In this document: piece by piece, positions 1 to 6,047 of the stretch
How the letters are laid out: each line of letters opens with the position of its first letter
Numbering within the stretch: position 1 is the first letter of the stretch
Virus record (IMG/VR): IMGVR_UViG_3300036045_000034
Span: 1 to 40,345 of that record
Direction: 5' to 3' (one strand)
Length of the DNA stretch: 40,345 bases
Source: a virus
Notes under the pieces: model-generated
Told to the model about the DNA's origin: nothing
What the model saw: the letters and a program-made list of their open reading frames with translations, nothing else
The model's database searches: none
Position numbers and translations under genes: made by a program

Positions 1-91
1 GGCGGCGCACGCGCCCAGAGCCGTTGCACGCCCTACACGCGCTCAGGTGAATCCGCGGGTGCAGCGTGTAGACGCTCGCAGACTTGACCAT
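1..91 (-). CDS. Leftward early gene, 5' part only (runs off left edge)
   Basis: This is the first gene of the leftward (pL) transcript. It starts at an ATG at 91-89 preceded by a strong AGGAGG ribosome site with 5-base spacing, and 30 codons are present before the window ends. The visible N-terminus reads MVKSASVYTLHPRIHL and then CRACNGSGRV, a Cys-x-x-Cys-Asn-Gly-Ser-Gly knuckle like those in DnaJ-type zinc motifs, so a small metal-binding protein is likely. It lies about 30 bases downstream of a near-consensus promoter with two operator sites, so it should be repressed in the lysogen. No function can be assigned from the fragment. Confidence 0.6.
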   Translation of the reverse strand, partial: MVKSASVYTLHPRIHLSACRACNGSGRVRR

Positions 92-126
92 CCGTCCCTC
101 CTCGCGCCGGAGTGGCGCATGGAGGG

Positions 127-155
127 AGATTAGCGTATTGCTAAGCCGTTGTCAA
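127..155 (-). promoter_or_regulatory. Leftward early promoter (pL-like)
   Basis: On the minus strand the -35 hexamer TTGACA (155-150) and the -10 hexamer TAATCT (132-127) are separated by exactly 17 bases. Transcription should start near 120 and run left into the gene starting at 91. Operators overlap the -10 and abut the -35, so repressor binding would block polymerase. Seen directly; the activity is inferred. Confidence 0.75.
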
Positions 156-169
156 TAGCGTTTTGCTAA
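130..169. promoter_or_regulatory. Two OL-like operator sites
   Basis: Two 15-bp imperfect palindromes, TTAGCGTATTGCTAA (130-144) and ATAGCGTTTTGCTAA (155-169), lie 25 bp apart, start to start. The same motif recurs upstream of the cro-like gene (897-959). The position across the leftward promoter makes them repressor/Cro operators by analogy with lambda OL. Confidence 0.7.
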
Positions 170-235
170 GATTTGCGGGCGAGCAATCCCGCCGACAGGC
201 GGTCATGGCGGTGGGCTACAGGGTGCAGGTGACGC

Positions 236-460
236 CTACTGCTGCATCGGTGGCTTTGGGCGAGGCTTCGGCAGGCGGTCGGTCATTTCCATCACGGTCG
301 TCATAATGCCGACGCCAGCGGCGCACACAGCAACGATCAAGAGAAAGATCGCTGCCTGGGTCTCATGGATGGCGGTCTTTGCGCTGAATGCGGTGAGTCC
401 GCAAAGAATGCCAGCCCACCCGGCGATGACTACGAGCAGCACGTAGACAAACCACTTCAC
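236..460 (-). CDS. Small two-TM membrane protein downstream of repressor
   Basis: This 74-residue protein starts at a GTG (460-458) that overlaps the repressor's TGA (459-457) as GTGA. A longer in-frame start at 568 exists, but it would overlap the repressor by 112 bases and add a basic, low-complexity leader, so I prefer the coupled start. Two hydrophobic segments (about residues 3-22 and 33-54) are joined by a short polar loop, and the tail is proline/lysine-rich (PKPRPKPPMQQ). It is co-transcribed with the repressor and so probably expressed in the lysogen. A superinfection-exclusion or lysogenic conversion role would fit the position, but this is inference only; no family is recognised. 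Confidence 0.6.
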   Translation of the reverse strand: MKWFVYVLLVVIAGWAGILCGLTAFSAKTAIHETQAAIFLLIVAVCAAGVGIMTTVMEMTDRLPKPRPKPPMQQ

Positions 461-882
461 TGCGTGCCGCCTGGCGGCTTCTTGCCCCCGGGTGGCAGGT
501 CGCCAAACGGGAGTGACGGGCTTGGCTTTCCGCCTTTCGCCGCCAGCACGCGCCCCATCGACAGCCACGACTCACGCATTTCCGCATTCTCGATGTTCAT
601 GGCGATCTGACCGGCCTCCTTCGCCTCCATCGCCGCGTCGACTTGCAGTACATCCATCCAGCCGTTCGGCTTTTTCATGGCCTCCTCGATCAGGCGCGCG
701 AGTGAGCTGCCGATTCTTTTCCCGCCCTTGTGTTGCGACAGGACGTTCGGGTAGTCCGGCGCGCGGTCGGACGCTTCGCGCTCTTGTACCACCCTGACCA
801 TCGCATCGCCAATGGCCTTCAGTGAGTCGGCCTCGGCCTCAAGGACCAAAAGGTTGCGCCGGCGGATCTCGTACACGTCCAT
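457..882 (-). CDS. CI-type phage repressor (short, HTH)
   Basis: This is a 141-residue leftward protein. The start ATG at 882-880 is chosen because upstream in-frame codons run into the operators and the divergent cro gene. The N-terminal stretch IRRRNLLVLEAEADSLKAI and the later RIGSSLARLIEEAMKKPNGW match the usual frame of short phage XRE-type repressors (an HTH core followed by a conserved '(K/R)xIGxxLARxIEExxxxPxGWxD' segment; here GWMD at about residues 75-78). There is no S24/LexA-type autocleavage domain, so induction by RecA-stimulated self-cleavage is unlikely. The C-terminus is proline/glycine/lysine-rich. It diverges from the cro-like gene across three operators, and its near-leaderless start suggests autoregulation from an overlapping weak promoter. 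Confidence 0.75.
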   Translation of the reverse strand: MDVYEIRRRNLLVLEAEADSLKAIGDAMVRVVQEREASDRAPDYPNVLSQHKGGKRIGSSLARLIEEAMKKPNGWMDVLQVDAAMEAKEAGQIAMNIENAEMRESWLSMGRVLAAKGGKPSPSLPFGDLPPGGKKPPGGTQ

Positions 883-896
883 CGCCACGCAATTTG

Positions 897-959
897 ATAG
901 CAAACCGCTAAGCCGTAGTGTTAGCGCGTCGGTATTGCAATTTCTTAGCGTTGCGCTAA
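897..959. promoter_or_regulatory. Three OR-like operators at 24-bp spacing
   Basis: Three 15-bp sites start at 897 (ATAGCAAACCGCTAA), 921 (TTAGCGCGTCGGTAT, degenerate right half) and 945 (TTAGCGTTGCGCTAA, perfect TTAGCG/CGCTAA palindrome), each 24 bp apart. They share the motif with the sites at 130-169. The 945 site overlaps the rightward -10 and the 897 site overlaps the likely repressor -10. The layout mimics lambda OR1-OR3. Confidence 0.72.
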
Positions 960-962
960 TAT
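935..962 (+). promoter_or_regulatory. Rightward early promoter (pR-like)
   Basis: A -35 element TTGCAA (935-940) and a -10 element TAATAT (957-962) are separated by 16 bases. Transcription is expected about seven bases after the -10, at or next to the A of the cro ATG at 970. No Shine-Dalgarno sequence precedes that ATG, so the cro message is probably leaderless. The -10 and spacer lie within the operator at 945-959. Confidence 0.65.
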
Positions 963-969
963 TCCCGGC

Positions 970-1206
970 ATGACCCCGCTTGAGTTCATGCAATCGCGCG
1001 GCGAAGACGAGACCGAAACCCTGGCCCGGCGCGCCGGGACCACGCTCGCCTACTTCAAACAGATCGCGTACCGGCATCGCCGTCCCTCCACCGATCTCGC
1101 GCAAAAACTCGCAGTGGCGAGTGGCGGAGCTCTGAACGCCGCCGAACTCGTGTTCGTCGAGCTGAAGAAGCCGGGCGAGCGCGCCCCGCCCCAGGAGGCG
1201 GCTTAA
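970..1206 (+). CDS. Cro-like HTH regulator
   Basis: A 78-residue protein with an N-terminal MTPLEFMQSRGEDE followed by a helix-turn-helix-like segment (LARRAGTTLAYFKQIAYRHRRPS, about residues 18-40). This is the pattern of small Cro proteins that pair with short CI repressors. The conserved hydrophobic C-terminal strand (AAELVFVEL) is also usual for the group. It is the first gene of the rightward early transcript and diverges from the repressor, so it should shut down the repressor promoter and tune early transcription. The ATG lies only eight bases past the -10 hexamer with no ribosome site, which implies leaderless translation. Its stop overlaps the next gene's start by one base. Confidence 0.75.
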   Translation: MTPLEFMQSRGEDETETLARRAGTTLAYFKQIAYRHRRPSTDLAQKLAVASGGALNAAELVFVELKKPGERAPPQEAA

Positions 1207-1505
1207 TGGCCGACGCCGACCGCGAGCGGGAGATGGAGGCGGCCGTCGCCGCTATCCGGGCGGGGTTGACAACTCGATGGGACGCCATGCGTACCCGTCT
1301 AGCCCGCGCACAGGCGCGGTTGCGGGACCTGGCCGACATCGCGGAAGCGACCGAAGCTGAATGGGCTCCTTGGGCTTCCGTGGCGCAACTACAGATGAGT
1401 GAGATCAGGATGGAGGCGTTGTTCCTACCTCTGCTGCAAGAAGTGCGAGGACTTCGGCGCGACGTTGCCGCAATGAGCGAAGCCCTTGCTGGAGGTCTGC
1501 GGTGA
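1206..1505 (+). CDS. Hypothetical alpha-helical early protein
   Basis: A 99-residue protein starting in TAATG overlap with the cro-like gene. It is rich in Ala, Arg, Glu and Leu, with long amphipathic helices and heptad-like spacing (residues about 1-50 and 66-95), suggesting a helical bundle or coiled coil. No recognised domain is visible. Its last 101 bases are antisense to the leftward gene at 1405-1632, so the two messages could interfere. Coupling to cro indicates immediate-early expression. Function unknown. Confidence 0.55.
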   Translation: MADADREREMEAAVAAIRAGLTTRWDAMRTRLARAQARLRDLADIAEATEAEWAPWASVAQLQMSEIRMEALFLPLLQEVRGLRRDVAAMSEALAGGLR

Positions 1506-1632
1506 TGAGCGGCTTGGTCCTGGCCTCGAGCGCGTTGACTCCCTCCTTGGCGAGGCGGCGTTGTTTTGCTCCCAGCGCCCACTGCGTGACGAGGTCGGCG
1601 AACAGGTACTCGTTGAGTGTTTCTGTGTCCAT
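1405..1632 (-). CDS. Counter-oriented small helical protein
   Basis: A 75-residue protein on the minus strand inside the rightward operon. The ATG (1632-1630) has a GGAGGG ribosome site about seven bases upstream. The sequence has ordinary protein composition (MDTETLNEYLFADLVTQW at the start, then a Leu/Arg-rich helical region ending LLAAEVGTTPPS). It fills a gap of about 190 bases in which the plus strand carries no convincing gene, which supports it being real. It converges on and overlaps the preceding gene by 101 bases and diverges from the gene at 1698 across 65 bases. No family is recognised; a regulator or antisense-acting gene is possible but unproven. Confidence 0.5.
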   Translation of the reverse strand: MDTETLNEYLFADLVTQWALGAKQRRLAKEGVNALEARTKPLITADLQQGLRSLRQRRAEVLALLAAEVGTTPPS

Positions 1633-1697
1633 GGCAAACCCTCCGGTGTCGATGAAACGTTCGCACCGGAAAGTCTACGCCGGAGGGGTGGCCTGAC

Positions 1698-1916
1698 ATG
1701 GCCGACGACGGCAAGCGCGGCGAGCTCGTGTGCTTCAAGGTCACCGAGCGCATGGCGCTTGACTTGAATCGCCTGGCGGCGGTGGACGAACGCTCCCTGT
1801 CCGATTTCATGTTCCTCATGACCCGGCAACGTCTGTATGGGGATGTTGCACGGTTGTCCAACGGTGTGCGGTCTACATCGTCTGACAAAGTAGACCAAGG
1901 GGGCGGCGCGGGGTGA
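1698..1916 (+). CDS. Small regulator-like protein, possible ribbon-helix-helix fold
   Basis: A 72-residue protein with a good ribosome site (GGAGGGG) upstream of its ATG. The order strand (GELVCFKVTERM), helix (ALDLNRLAAVDE), turn, helix (LSDFMFLMTRQRL) resembles ribbon-helix-helix DNA-binding proteins, though no family is certain. The C-terminal third is polar and glycine-rich, probably disordered. It is divergent from the minus-strand gene at 1405-1632, so it might regulate that pair. Its stop overlaps the next gene's GTG start. Confidence 0.5.
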   Translation: MADDGKRGELVCFKVTERMALDLNRLAAVDERSLSDFMFLMTRQRLYGDVARLSNGVRSTSSDKVDQGGGAG

Positions 1917-2332
1917 CGACGCTTGAATTCAGCGATGCGTTCCGCTCGTGGATTTCCATGTTGGAGCGTTGCGTCGACCCACTCAACGCATCGTATCGTT
2001 ACTACGGCGCGCGCGGCATTGTCGTGTGCGCACGCTGGGCGTCCTCCTTCGAGAGTTTTCTGGCGGATATGGGTGGGCGGCCAGAAGGCACTTCGCTTGA
2101 TCGCATCGACGTCGACGGCAATTACCAGCCTGACAATTGCCGATGGGCAACGCGGGCCGTTCAGATGCGGAACACCCGACGCAACGTCGTCGTTGAGGTC
2201 GACGGGAAGCGGATGCTTCAAGTCGACGCAGCACGACTGCTTGGTGTCCGCGAGAGCACGATTATGCGTCGCCGATTGGCGGGCAAACGACTTTCCGTAA
2301 AGCCCGCGCTGGTGCAGGACTTCGACGAATGA
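1913..2332 (+). CDS. HNH-type endonuclease-like protein with C-terminal HTH
   Basis: A 139-residue protein with a GTG start overlapping the preceding TGA. The N-terminal two thirds match the common phage pattern of free-standing HNH/AP2-like proteins: a tryptophan/cysteine motif (SWISMLERCVDP), a tyrosine-glycine motif (YYGARGIVVCARW), FESFLADMGGRPEGTSLDRI, then DGNYQPDNCRWAT. The last 40 residues (LLGVRESTIMRRRLAGKRLS) look like a nuclease-associated HTH. Such genes are typically homing-type nucleases or moonlight in packaging; here, in the early region, homing is the simpler guess. Cleavage activity is not shown by sequence. Confidence 0.7.
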   Translation: MTTLEFSDAFRSWISMLERCVDPLNASYRYYGARGIVVCARWASSFESFLADMGGRPEGTSLDRIDVDGNYQPDNCRWATRAVQMRNTRRNVVVEVDGKRMLQVDAARLLGVRESTIMRRRLAGKRLSVKPALVQDFDE

Positions 2333-2348
2333 GCGCAGGGAGAAGGTA

Positions 2349-2546
2349 ATGCCGTGGCTGTTTTTCCCCGAGCGCGTCGACGTGGTCGTCGGCCTGAACG
2401 CCGACACCCGCGCGCTCATCACCCGCATCCTCGACCAGCTCGACCAGACGAGTCAGATCCGCGCGCTCACCGCGCGGCTCAACGCGTCGGCCGACTCACT
2501 AGGCAGCACCGTTGCTGCAACTCCCGACCCCAATCCTCACGACTGA
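2349..2546 (+). CDS. Small early protein, first of two tandem paralogues
   Basis: A 65-residue protein beginning MPWLFFPERVDVVV, with a helical middle and the tail LNASADSLGSTVAATPDPNP. The tail closely matches the end of the next gene (2561-2788), so the two are tandem paralogues or share a module. Heptad-like spacing in the middle suggests a short coiled coil ending in a rigid proline/aspartate tail. The GGAGAAGG-like ribosome site lies just upstream. Function unknown. Confidence 0.55.
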   Translation: MPWLFFPERVDVVVGLNADTRALITRILDQLDQTSQIRALTARLNASADSLGSTVAATPDPNPHD

Positions 2547-2560
2547 AAGGAATCGCCATC

Positions 2561-2788
2561 ATGGAAATCGATCTGACGAACCTGACCGACGCCGTCACCC
2601 GGACCGAAGGTGTGGCCGCGAGCGCCAAGCTCCTGATCCTCGAGTTCGCGAAAGAGGTTGCGCGCCTCGGTGCGTTGCCCACCGTAGATCCGGCCGACCT
2701 CACCGCGCTCGCCGACCGCATGAACGCGTCGGCCGACGACCTGGCCGCGGCGGTCGCGGCCAACCCGGATCCGAACCCGAACGACTGA
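2561..2788 (+). CDS. Small early protein, second tandem paralogue
   Basis: A 75-residue protein. The ATG at 2561 is chosen for the AAAGGA ribosome site; the frame is open further upstream but is an arginine-rich shadow of the preceding gene. It starts MEIDLTNLTDAV, contains a helical segment (ASAKLLILEFAKEVARLG) and ends MNASADDLAAAVAANPDPNP, nearly the same tail as the preceding gene. Many phages carry small helical proteins of this kind with unknown roles. No membrane segment or metal site is present. Confidence 0.6.
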   Translation: MEIDLTNLTDAVTRTEGVAASAKLLILEFAKEVARLGALPTVDPADLTALADRMNASADDLAAAVAANPDPNPND

Positions 2789-2840
2789 CCACGCCACCCG
2801 GACGGGCGGCCCGGATGCGCCGCCCCATCGATTGCCCACG

Positions 2841-3038
2841 ATGCGCACCTGTCCCTCCTGCGGCGTCACGCGCGATGCCGACGGCTTCTACCGCCGCAGC
2901 AACGGCCGCACGCAGCACGAGTGCAAGGAATGCATGAAGGCACGCGCCCGCGTGAACAATCGCTTGCGCATGGCCGCCAAGCGCGCCCACGCGCAGCAGA
3001 TGCGCCAGTTCGCCCGACACTTCGGGGCGGCGACGTGA
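2841..3038 (+). CDS. Small zinc-finger (HNH/treble-clef type) protein
   Basis: A 65-residue protein with four cysteines as CPSC (residues 4-7) and CKEC (28-31), separated by a 'DGFYRRSNGRTQHE' hairpin. This is the treble-clef zinc-ribbon pattern common in small phage HNH or recombination-nuclease-related proteins. The C-terminal half is a strongly basic helix (KARARVNNRLRMAAKRA), consistent with nucleic-acid binding. No clear catalytic histidine pair is seen, so binding rather than cutting is the safer call. Its stop overlaps the methyltransferase GTG start. Confidence 0.6.
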   Translation: MRTCPSCGVTRDADGFYRRSNGRTQHECKECMKARARVNNRLRMAAKRAHAQQMRQFARHFGAAT

Positions 3039-3802
3039 GCGAGCTCGTGCTCTCGCTGTTCCCCGGCATCGGCCTTCTGGATATGGCTTTTGAAGCCGAG
3101 GGCTTCTGCGTGGTGCGCGGGCCGGACTTGCTATGGGGCGGCGACGTGCGCAAGTTCCATCCGCCAGCGGGGCGCTTCGATGGCGTTATCGGCGGTCCGC
3201 CGTGCCAAGCGTTCAGCCGACTGCGGCACATCGTCGAGCGCAACGGCTACCAGACAGCACCCAACCTGATTCCGGAGTTCGAGCGGTGCGTGTTCGAGGC
3301 GGCCCCGCAGTGGTTCGTCATGGAGAACGTGGAGGCTGCCCCAGCGCCGGCCGTGCCGAACTATGGCGTGCGCTCGGAACTGCTGCGCGACGTGTGGGTG
3401 GGCGGCGAGACGACGAGGCTCCGGCGCTTCTCGTTCGGGCTCCGGTTCGGGCACGAGGGCTATCAGCGCATGTTCCAGGTGGAAACGCTGGCGTTGCATC
3501 GTACCGATCCCGAGCACGCCGCGATGGCGTCCGGCGGCGGCCGGCCGGTGCCGGTGGCGATTGGCGGCAGCGGCAAGCTCAAGCGATCGGCGAAGAGCGC
3601 CCTCAAGAACTACGGCTACAAGACCGCTGACGCCTTCGAGAATCATAAGCGGCTGCAGGGTGTGCCCGCCGACTTCGACCTCCCGCCATTCACCGTCAGT
3701 GCGAAGGTTAAGGCGCTCGGCAACGGCGTTCCGCTCCCGATGGGCCGCGCTGTCGCGCGCGCGGTGCGCGAGGCGTTGCAGCGCGTGGAGGCTGGGGCAT
3801 GA
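3035..3802 (+). CDS. C5-cytosine DNA methyltransferase
   Basis: A 255-residue enzyme that would transfer a methyl group from S-adenosylmethionine to cytosine C5 in DNA. The start is the GTG at 3035 overlapping the previous TGA. Motif I is FPGIG (residues 9-13), motif IV is GGPPCQ with catalytic Cys57, motif VI is ENV (97-99), the arginine-rich motif VIII is TTRLRR, and motif X is GNGVP near the C-terminus. All key motifs are intact. It is short for the family, so the target-recognition segment is compact. It is the first of a methyltransferase-helicase-methyltransferase set with coupled starts; the likely role is host-like modification to escape restriction, with no cognate nuclease seen. Confidence 0.85.
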   Translation: MSELVLSLFPGIGLLDMAFEAEGFCVVRGPDLLWGGDVRKFHPPAGRFDGVIGGPPCQAFSRLRHIVERNGYQTAPNLIPEFERCVFEAAPQWFVMENVEAAPAPAVPNYGVRSELLRDVWVGGETTRLRRFSFGLRFGHEGYQRMFQVETLALHRTDPEHAAMASGGGRPVPVAIGGSGKLKRSAKSALKNYGYKTADAFENHKRLQGVPADFDLPPFTVSAKVKALGNGVPLPMGRAVARAVREALQRVEAGA

Positions 3803-5187
3803 GCGACGCCTACCGCGACTTCCTTGACCGCAAGCGTCCACGCGCCATGGAACGCGGGATCACAGTCCACGACGTAGCTGTACACCTGTTCCCCTACCAA
3901 GCCGAATGCGTGCGTTTCCTCTTGCGGATTGGCAGTGGCGGATTATTCCTCGACACCGGCCTTGGCAAGACACTCTGCGAGTTGGAATGGGCCGAGCATG
4001 CGCGGCAAGAAGGCAATGGCCGGGCGCTGATCCTGACGCCGCTGGCAGTGGCTCATCAATTCGCGGCCGAAGGACAGCGCTTCGGCTACGACGTGCATGT
4101 AATCCGGGACCAAGGAGACGCCAGAGACGGGATCAATATCTGCAACTACGACCGCCTCGAAAGGTTGCGTCCGGCGGAATTCGACGCTATCGCACTTGAT
4201 GAATCGTCGATCCTTAAAAACTTCTCCGGGAAAACCTCGCGCGACCTGATCGACACGTTCGCCCGGCATCGCTTTCGGTTGTCGGCGACGGCCACGCCGG
4301 CCCCCAACGATCACATGGAGCTTGGTCAGCATTCGCAATTCTGCGGCGTCATGTCGTCAGCGGAAATGCTCTCTCGTTTCTTCATCAACGACACCAGCAC
4401 CGCTTCGCAGAATTGGCGTTTGAAGCGGCACGGCGTGACGGCGTTTTGGGATTGGATGGCGTCATGGTGCCGCATGGCGACGATGCCTTCCGATCTCGGG
4501 GATTCGGATGATGGTTTCTCGCTGCCCCCGATGAAGGTCGAGCGGCACGCGGTCGAGTCGAAGCTCCGCGCACCTGATGGTGACTTGTTCGCGCTCGACG
4601 TGGTGTCTGCCACCACGATGCACGACGTAAAGCAGCAGACGGCTGGCGAGCGCGCCGATATCGCCGTCCAGCTCGTGCGCAGCGAGACGACGGAGCCGTG
4701 GGTCGTGTGGGTCGATACCAACTACGAAGCGGACGCGGTAATAGAGCGTCTACGCGGTGTTCCTGGCGTAATGGAAGTGCGCGGATCAATGACGATCGAA
4801 GCAAAGGAGGCTGCGCTTGACGCCTTCGCCGACGGATCTGCCACTACGATCGTCACCAAGCCATCGATCTGCGGGTTCGGCCTCAACTGGCAGCACTGCG
4901 CGCGCACGGTGTTCGTGGGCCGTACGTTTAGCTATGAGGCTTGGTATCAAGCGGTCCGCCGCTTCTGGCGCTTCGGGCAGAAGCGCGCAGTTCACGTCCA
5001 CATAGCGATTGCGCAGGGCGAGGAATCCATCGGTTCCGTGATCGACCGCAAGGCGAATGACCACGACACGATGAAGCACGCGATGCGTGCAGCGATGCTG
5101 CGCAATATGGGTAAGACATCGCAGGTGCGCACCCTCTACAACCCTACCCACGACGGAGCGCTGCCGCCATGGCTGTCCGCTGTTTAA
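3799..5187 (+). CDS. SNF2/DEAD-type superfamily 2 helicase
   Basis: A 462-residue ATP-dependent DNA-acting enzyme. Walker A is DTGLGKT (residues 52-58), the DEAH-box equivalent is DESS (134-137), motif III is SATATP (162-167), and motif VI is QAVRRFWRFGQ (384-394), the arrangement of SNF2-like phage helicases. The start overlaps the methyltransferase stop as ATGA. No nuclease domain or extra DNA-binding domain is visible. Placement between two DNA methyltransferases is notable: it could remodel DNA for replication or modification. It is not a type III restriction subunit, since no endonuclease motif is present. Intact and likely active. Confidence 0.85.
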   Translation: MSDAYRDFLDRKRPRAMERGITVHDVAVHLFPYQAECVRFLLRIGSGGLFLDTGLGKTLCELEWAEHARQEGNGRALILTPLAVAHQFAAEGQRFGYDVHVIRDQGDARDGINICNYDRLERLRPAEFDAIALDESSILKNFSGKTSRDLIDTFARHRFRLSATATPAPNDHMELGQHSQFCGVMSSAEMLSRFFINDTSTASQNWRLKRHGVTAFWDWMASWCRMATMPSDLGDSDDGFSLPPMKVERHAVESKLRAPDGDLFALDVVSATTMHDVKQQTAGERADIAVQLVRSETTEPWVVWVDTNYEADAVIERLRGVPGVMEVRGSMTIEAKEAALDAFADGSATTIVTKPSICGFGLNWQHCARTVFVGRTFSYEAWYQAVRRFWRFGQKRAVHVHIAIAQGEESIGSVIDRKANDHDTMKHAMRAAMLRNMGKTSQVRTLYNPTHDGALPPWLSAV

Positions 5188-6047
5188 ACGAAAGCCACGG
5201 CGACGGATGGGTCGCGTACCACGGCGATTGCGTAGATGTGGTGCGTCAACTGCCCGAGTCGTCGGTCGACTTCTCCGTTTACTCGCCGCCGTTCCCGCAG
5301 TTGTTCGTGTATTCGGAATCGGAGTGCGACATGGGCAACAGCGCGAGCGATGAAGAATTCCTTGATCACTACGCCTACCTGATCGCCGAAAAGTTCCGCG
5401 TTACCAAGCCCGGTCGCTTGACGGCAGTTCATTGCTCGGACCTGCCGATGACGAAATGGCGAGAAGGCCTCGTCGGCATCAAGGACTACAGCGGTCAGGT
5501 CATAAAAACCCACCAGGACGCCGGATGGGTAATGCACTCGCGGCGGACGATCTGGAAATGTCCGGTTGTGGAAATGACGCGTACGAAGCACGTTGGCCTT
5601 CTGTACAAACAGCTTCAATCCGACAGCGCCAAGAGCCGCGGCGGCATGCCCGATTATCTGCTGACGTTCGTCAAGCCTGGCGAAAACGCGAATCCGATCG
5701 CTCATACGCCGGAGGAGTTTCCGCTCGACCAGTGGCAGGAGTGGGCATCCCCGGTGTGGATGACGGTGAATCAGACTAACGTGCTGAACGTGAAGGCTGC
5801 TCGCAGCGGACACGATGAGAAGCACCTCTGCCCGTTGCAACTCGACGTGATCGAGCGAGCGCTTGTGCTATGGAGCAACCCGACCGACACCGTGCTCTCG
5901 CCTTTCATGGGCATCGGTAGCGAGGGCTACCAGGCGTTGAAACTAGGCCGTCGATTCGTCGGCGTCGAGTTGAAGGAAACGTACTGGCGGCAAGCGTGCG
6001 AGAACTTGAGCGGAGTCACGGCGCAATCCTCCCTATTGCTCGCATGA
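5169..6047 (+). CDS. N4-cytosine/N6-adenine DNA methyltransferase
   Basis: A 292-residue amino-methyltransferase. Motif IV is SPPF (residues 39-42) near the N-terminus and the S-adenosylmethionine-binding motif I follows late as VLSPFMGIGSEG (242-253), so the order is that of the beta group. SPPF is seen more often in N4-cytosine enzymes, but N6-adenine cannot be excluded. A conserved HLCPLQ segment (219-224) precedes motif I as usual. It overlaps the helicase gene by 19 bases and its stop overlaps the RusA-like gene. With the C5 enzyme it gives the phage two different base modifications. Confidence 0.8.
   Translation: MAVRCLNESHGDGWVAYHGDCVDVVRQLPESSVDFSVYSPPFPQLFVYSESECDMGNSASDEEFLDHYAYLIAEKFRVTKPGRLTAVHCSDLPMTKWREGLVGIKDYSGQVIKTHQDAGWVMHSRRTIWKCPVVEMTRTKHVGLLYKQLQSDSAKSRGGMPDYLLTFVKPGENANPIAHTPEEFPLDQWQEWASPVWMTVNQTNVLNVKAARSGHDEKHLCPLQLDVIERALVLWSNPTDTVLSPFMGIGSEGYQALKLGRRFVGVELKETYWRQACENLSGVTAQSSLLLA

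Noticed and set aside
93-126. TCCCTCC/GGAGGGA inverted repeat that could hide the ribosome site of the leftward gene
   Set aside because: With the predicted transcription start near 120 the TCCCTCC arm at 121-127 would not be in the RNA, so sequestration is unlikely.
1486-1767. Plus-strand frames covering 1486-1767 and 1502-1696
   Set aside because: Ser/Arg-rich composition, no ribosome site, and they lie opposite a better minus-strand gene.
2789-2840. Hairpin CCCG/CGGG in the short gap before the zinc-finger gene
   Set aside because: The stem is only four pairs with no T-run; it is expected by chance at this GC content.
3035-6047. A complete defence system of the DISARM or restriction type
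   Set aside because: There is no nuclease, no phospholipase-D-type protein and no other core component; methyltransferases plus helicase alone do not make such a system.
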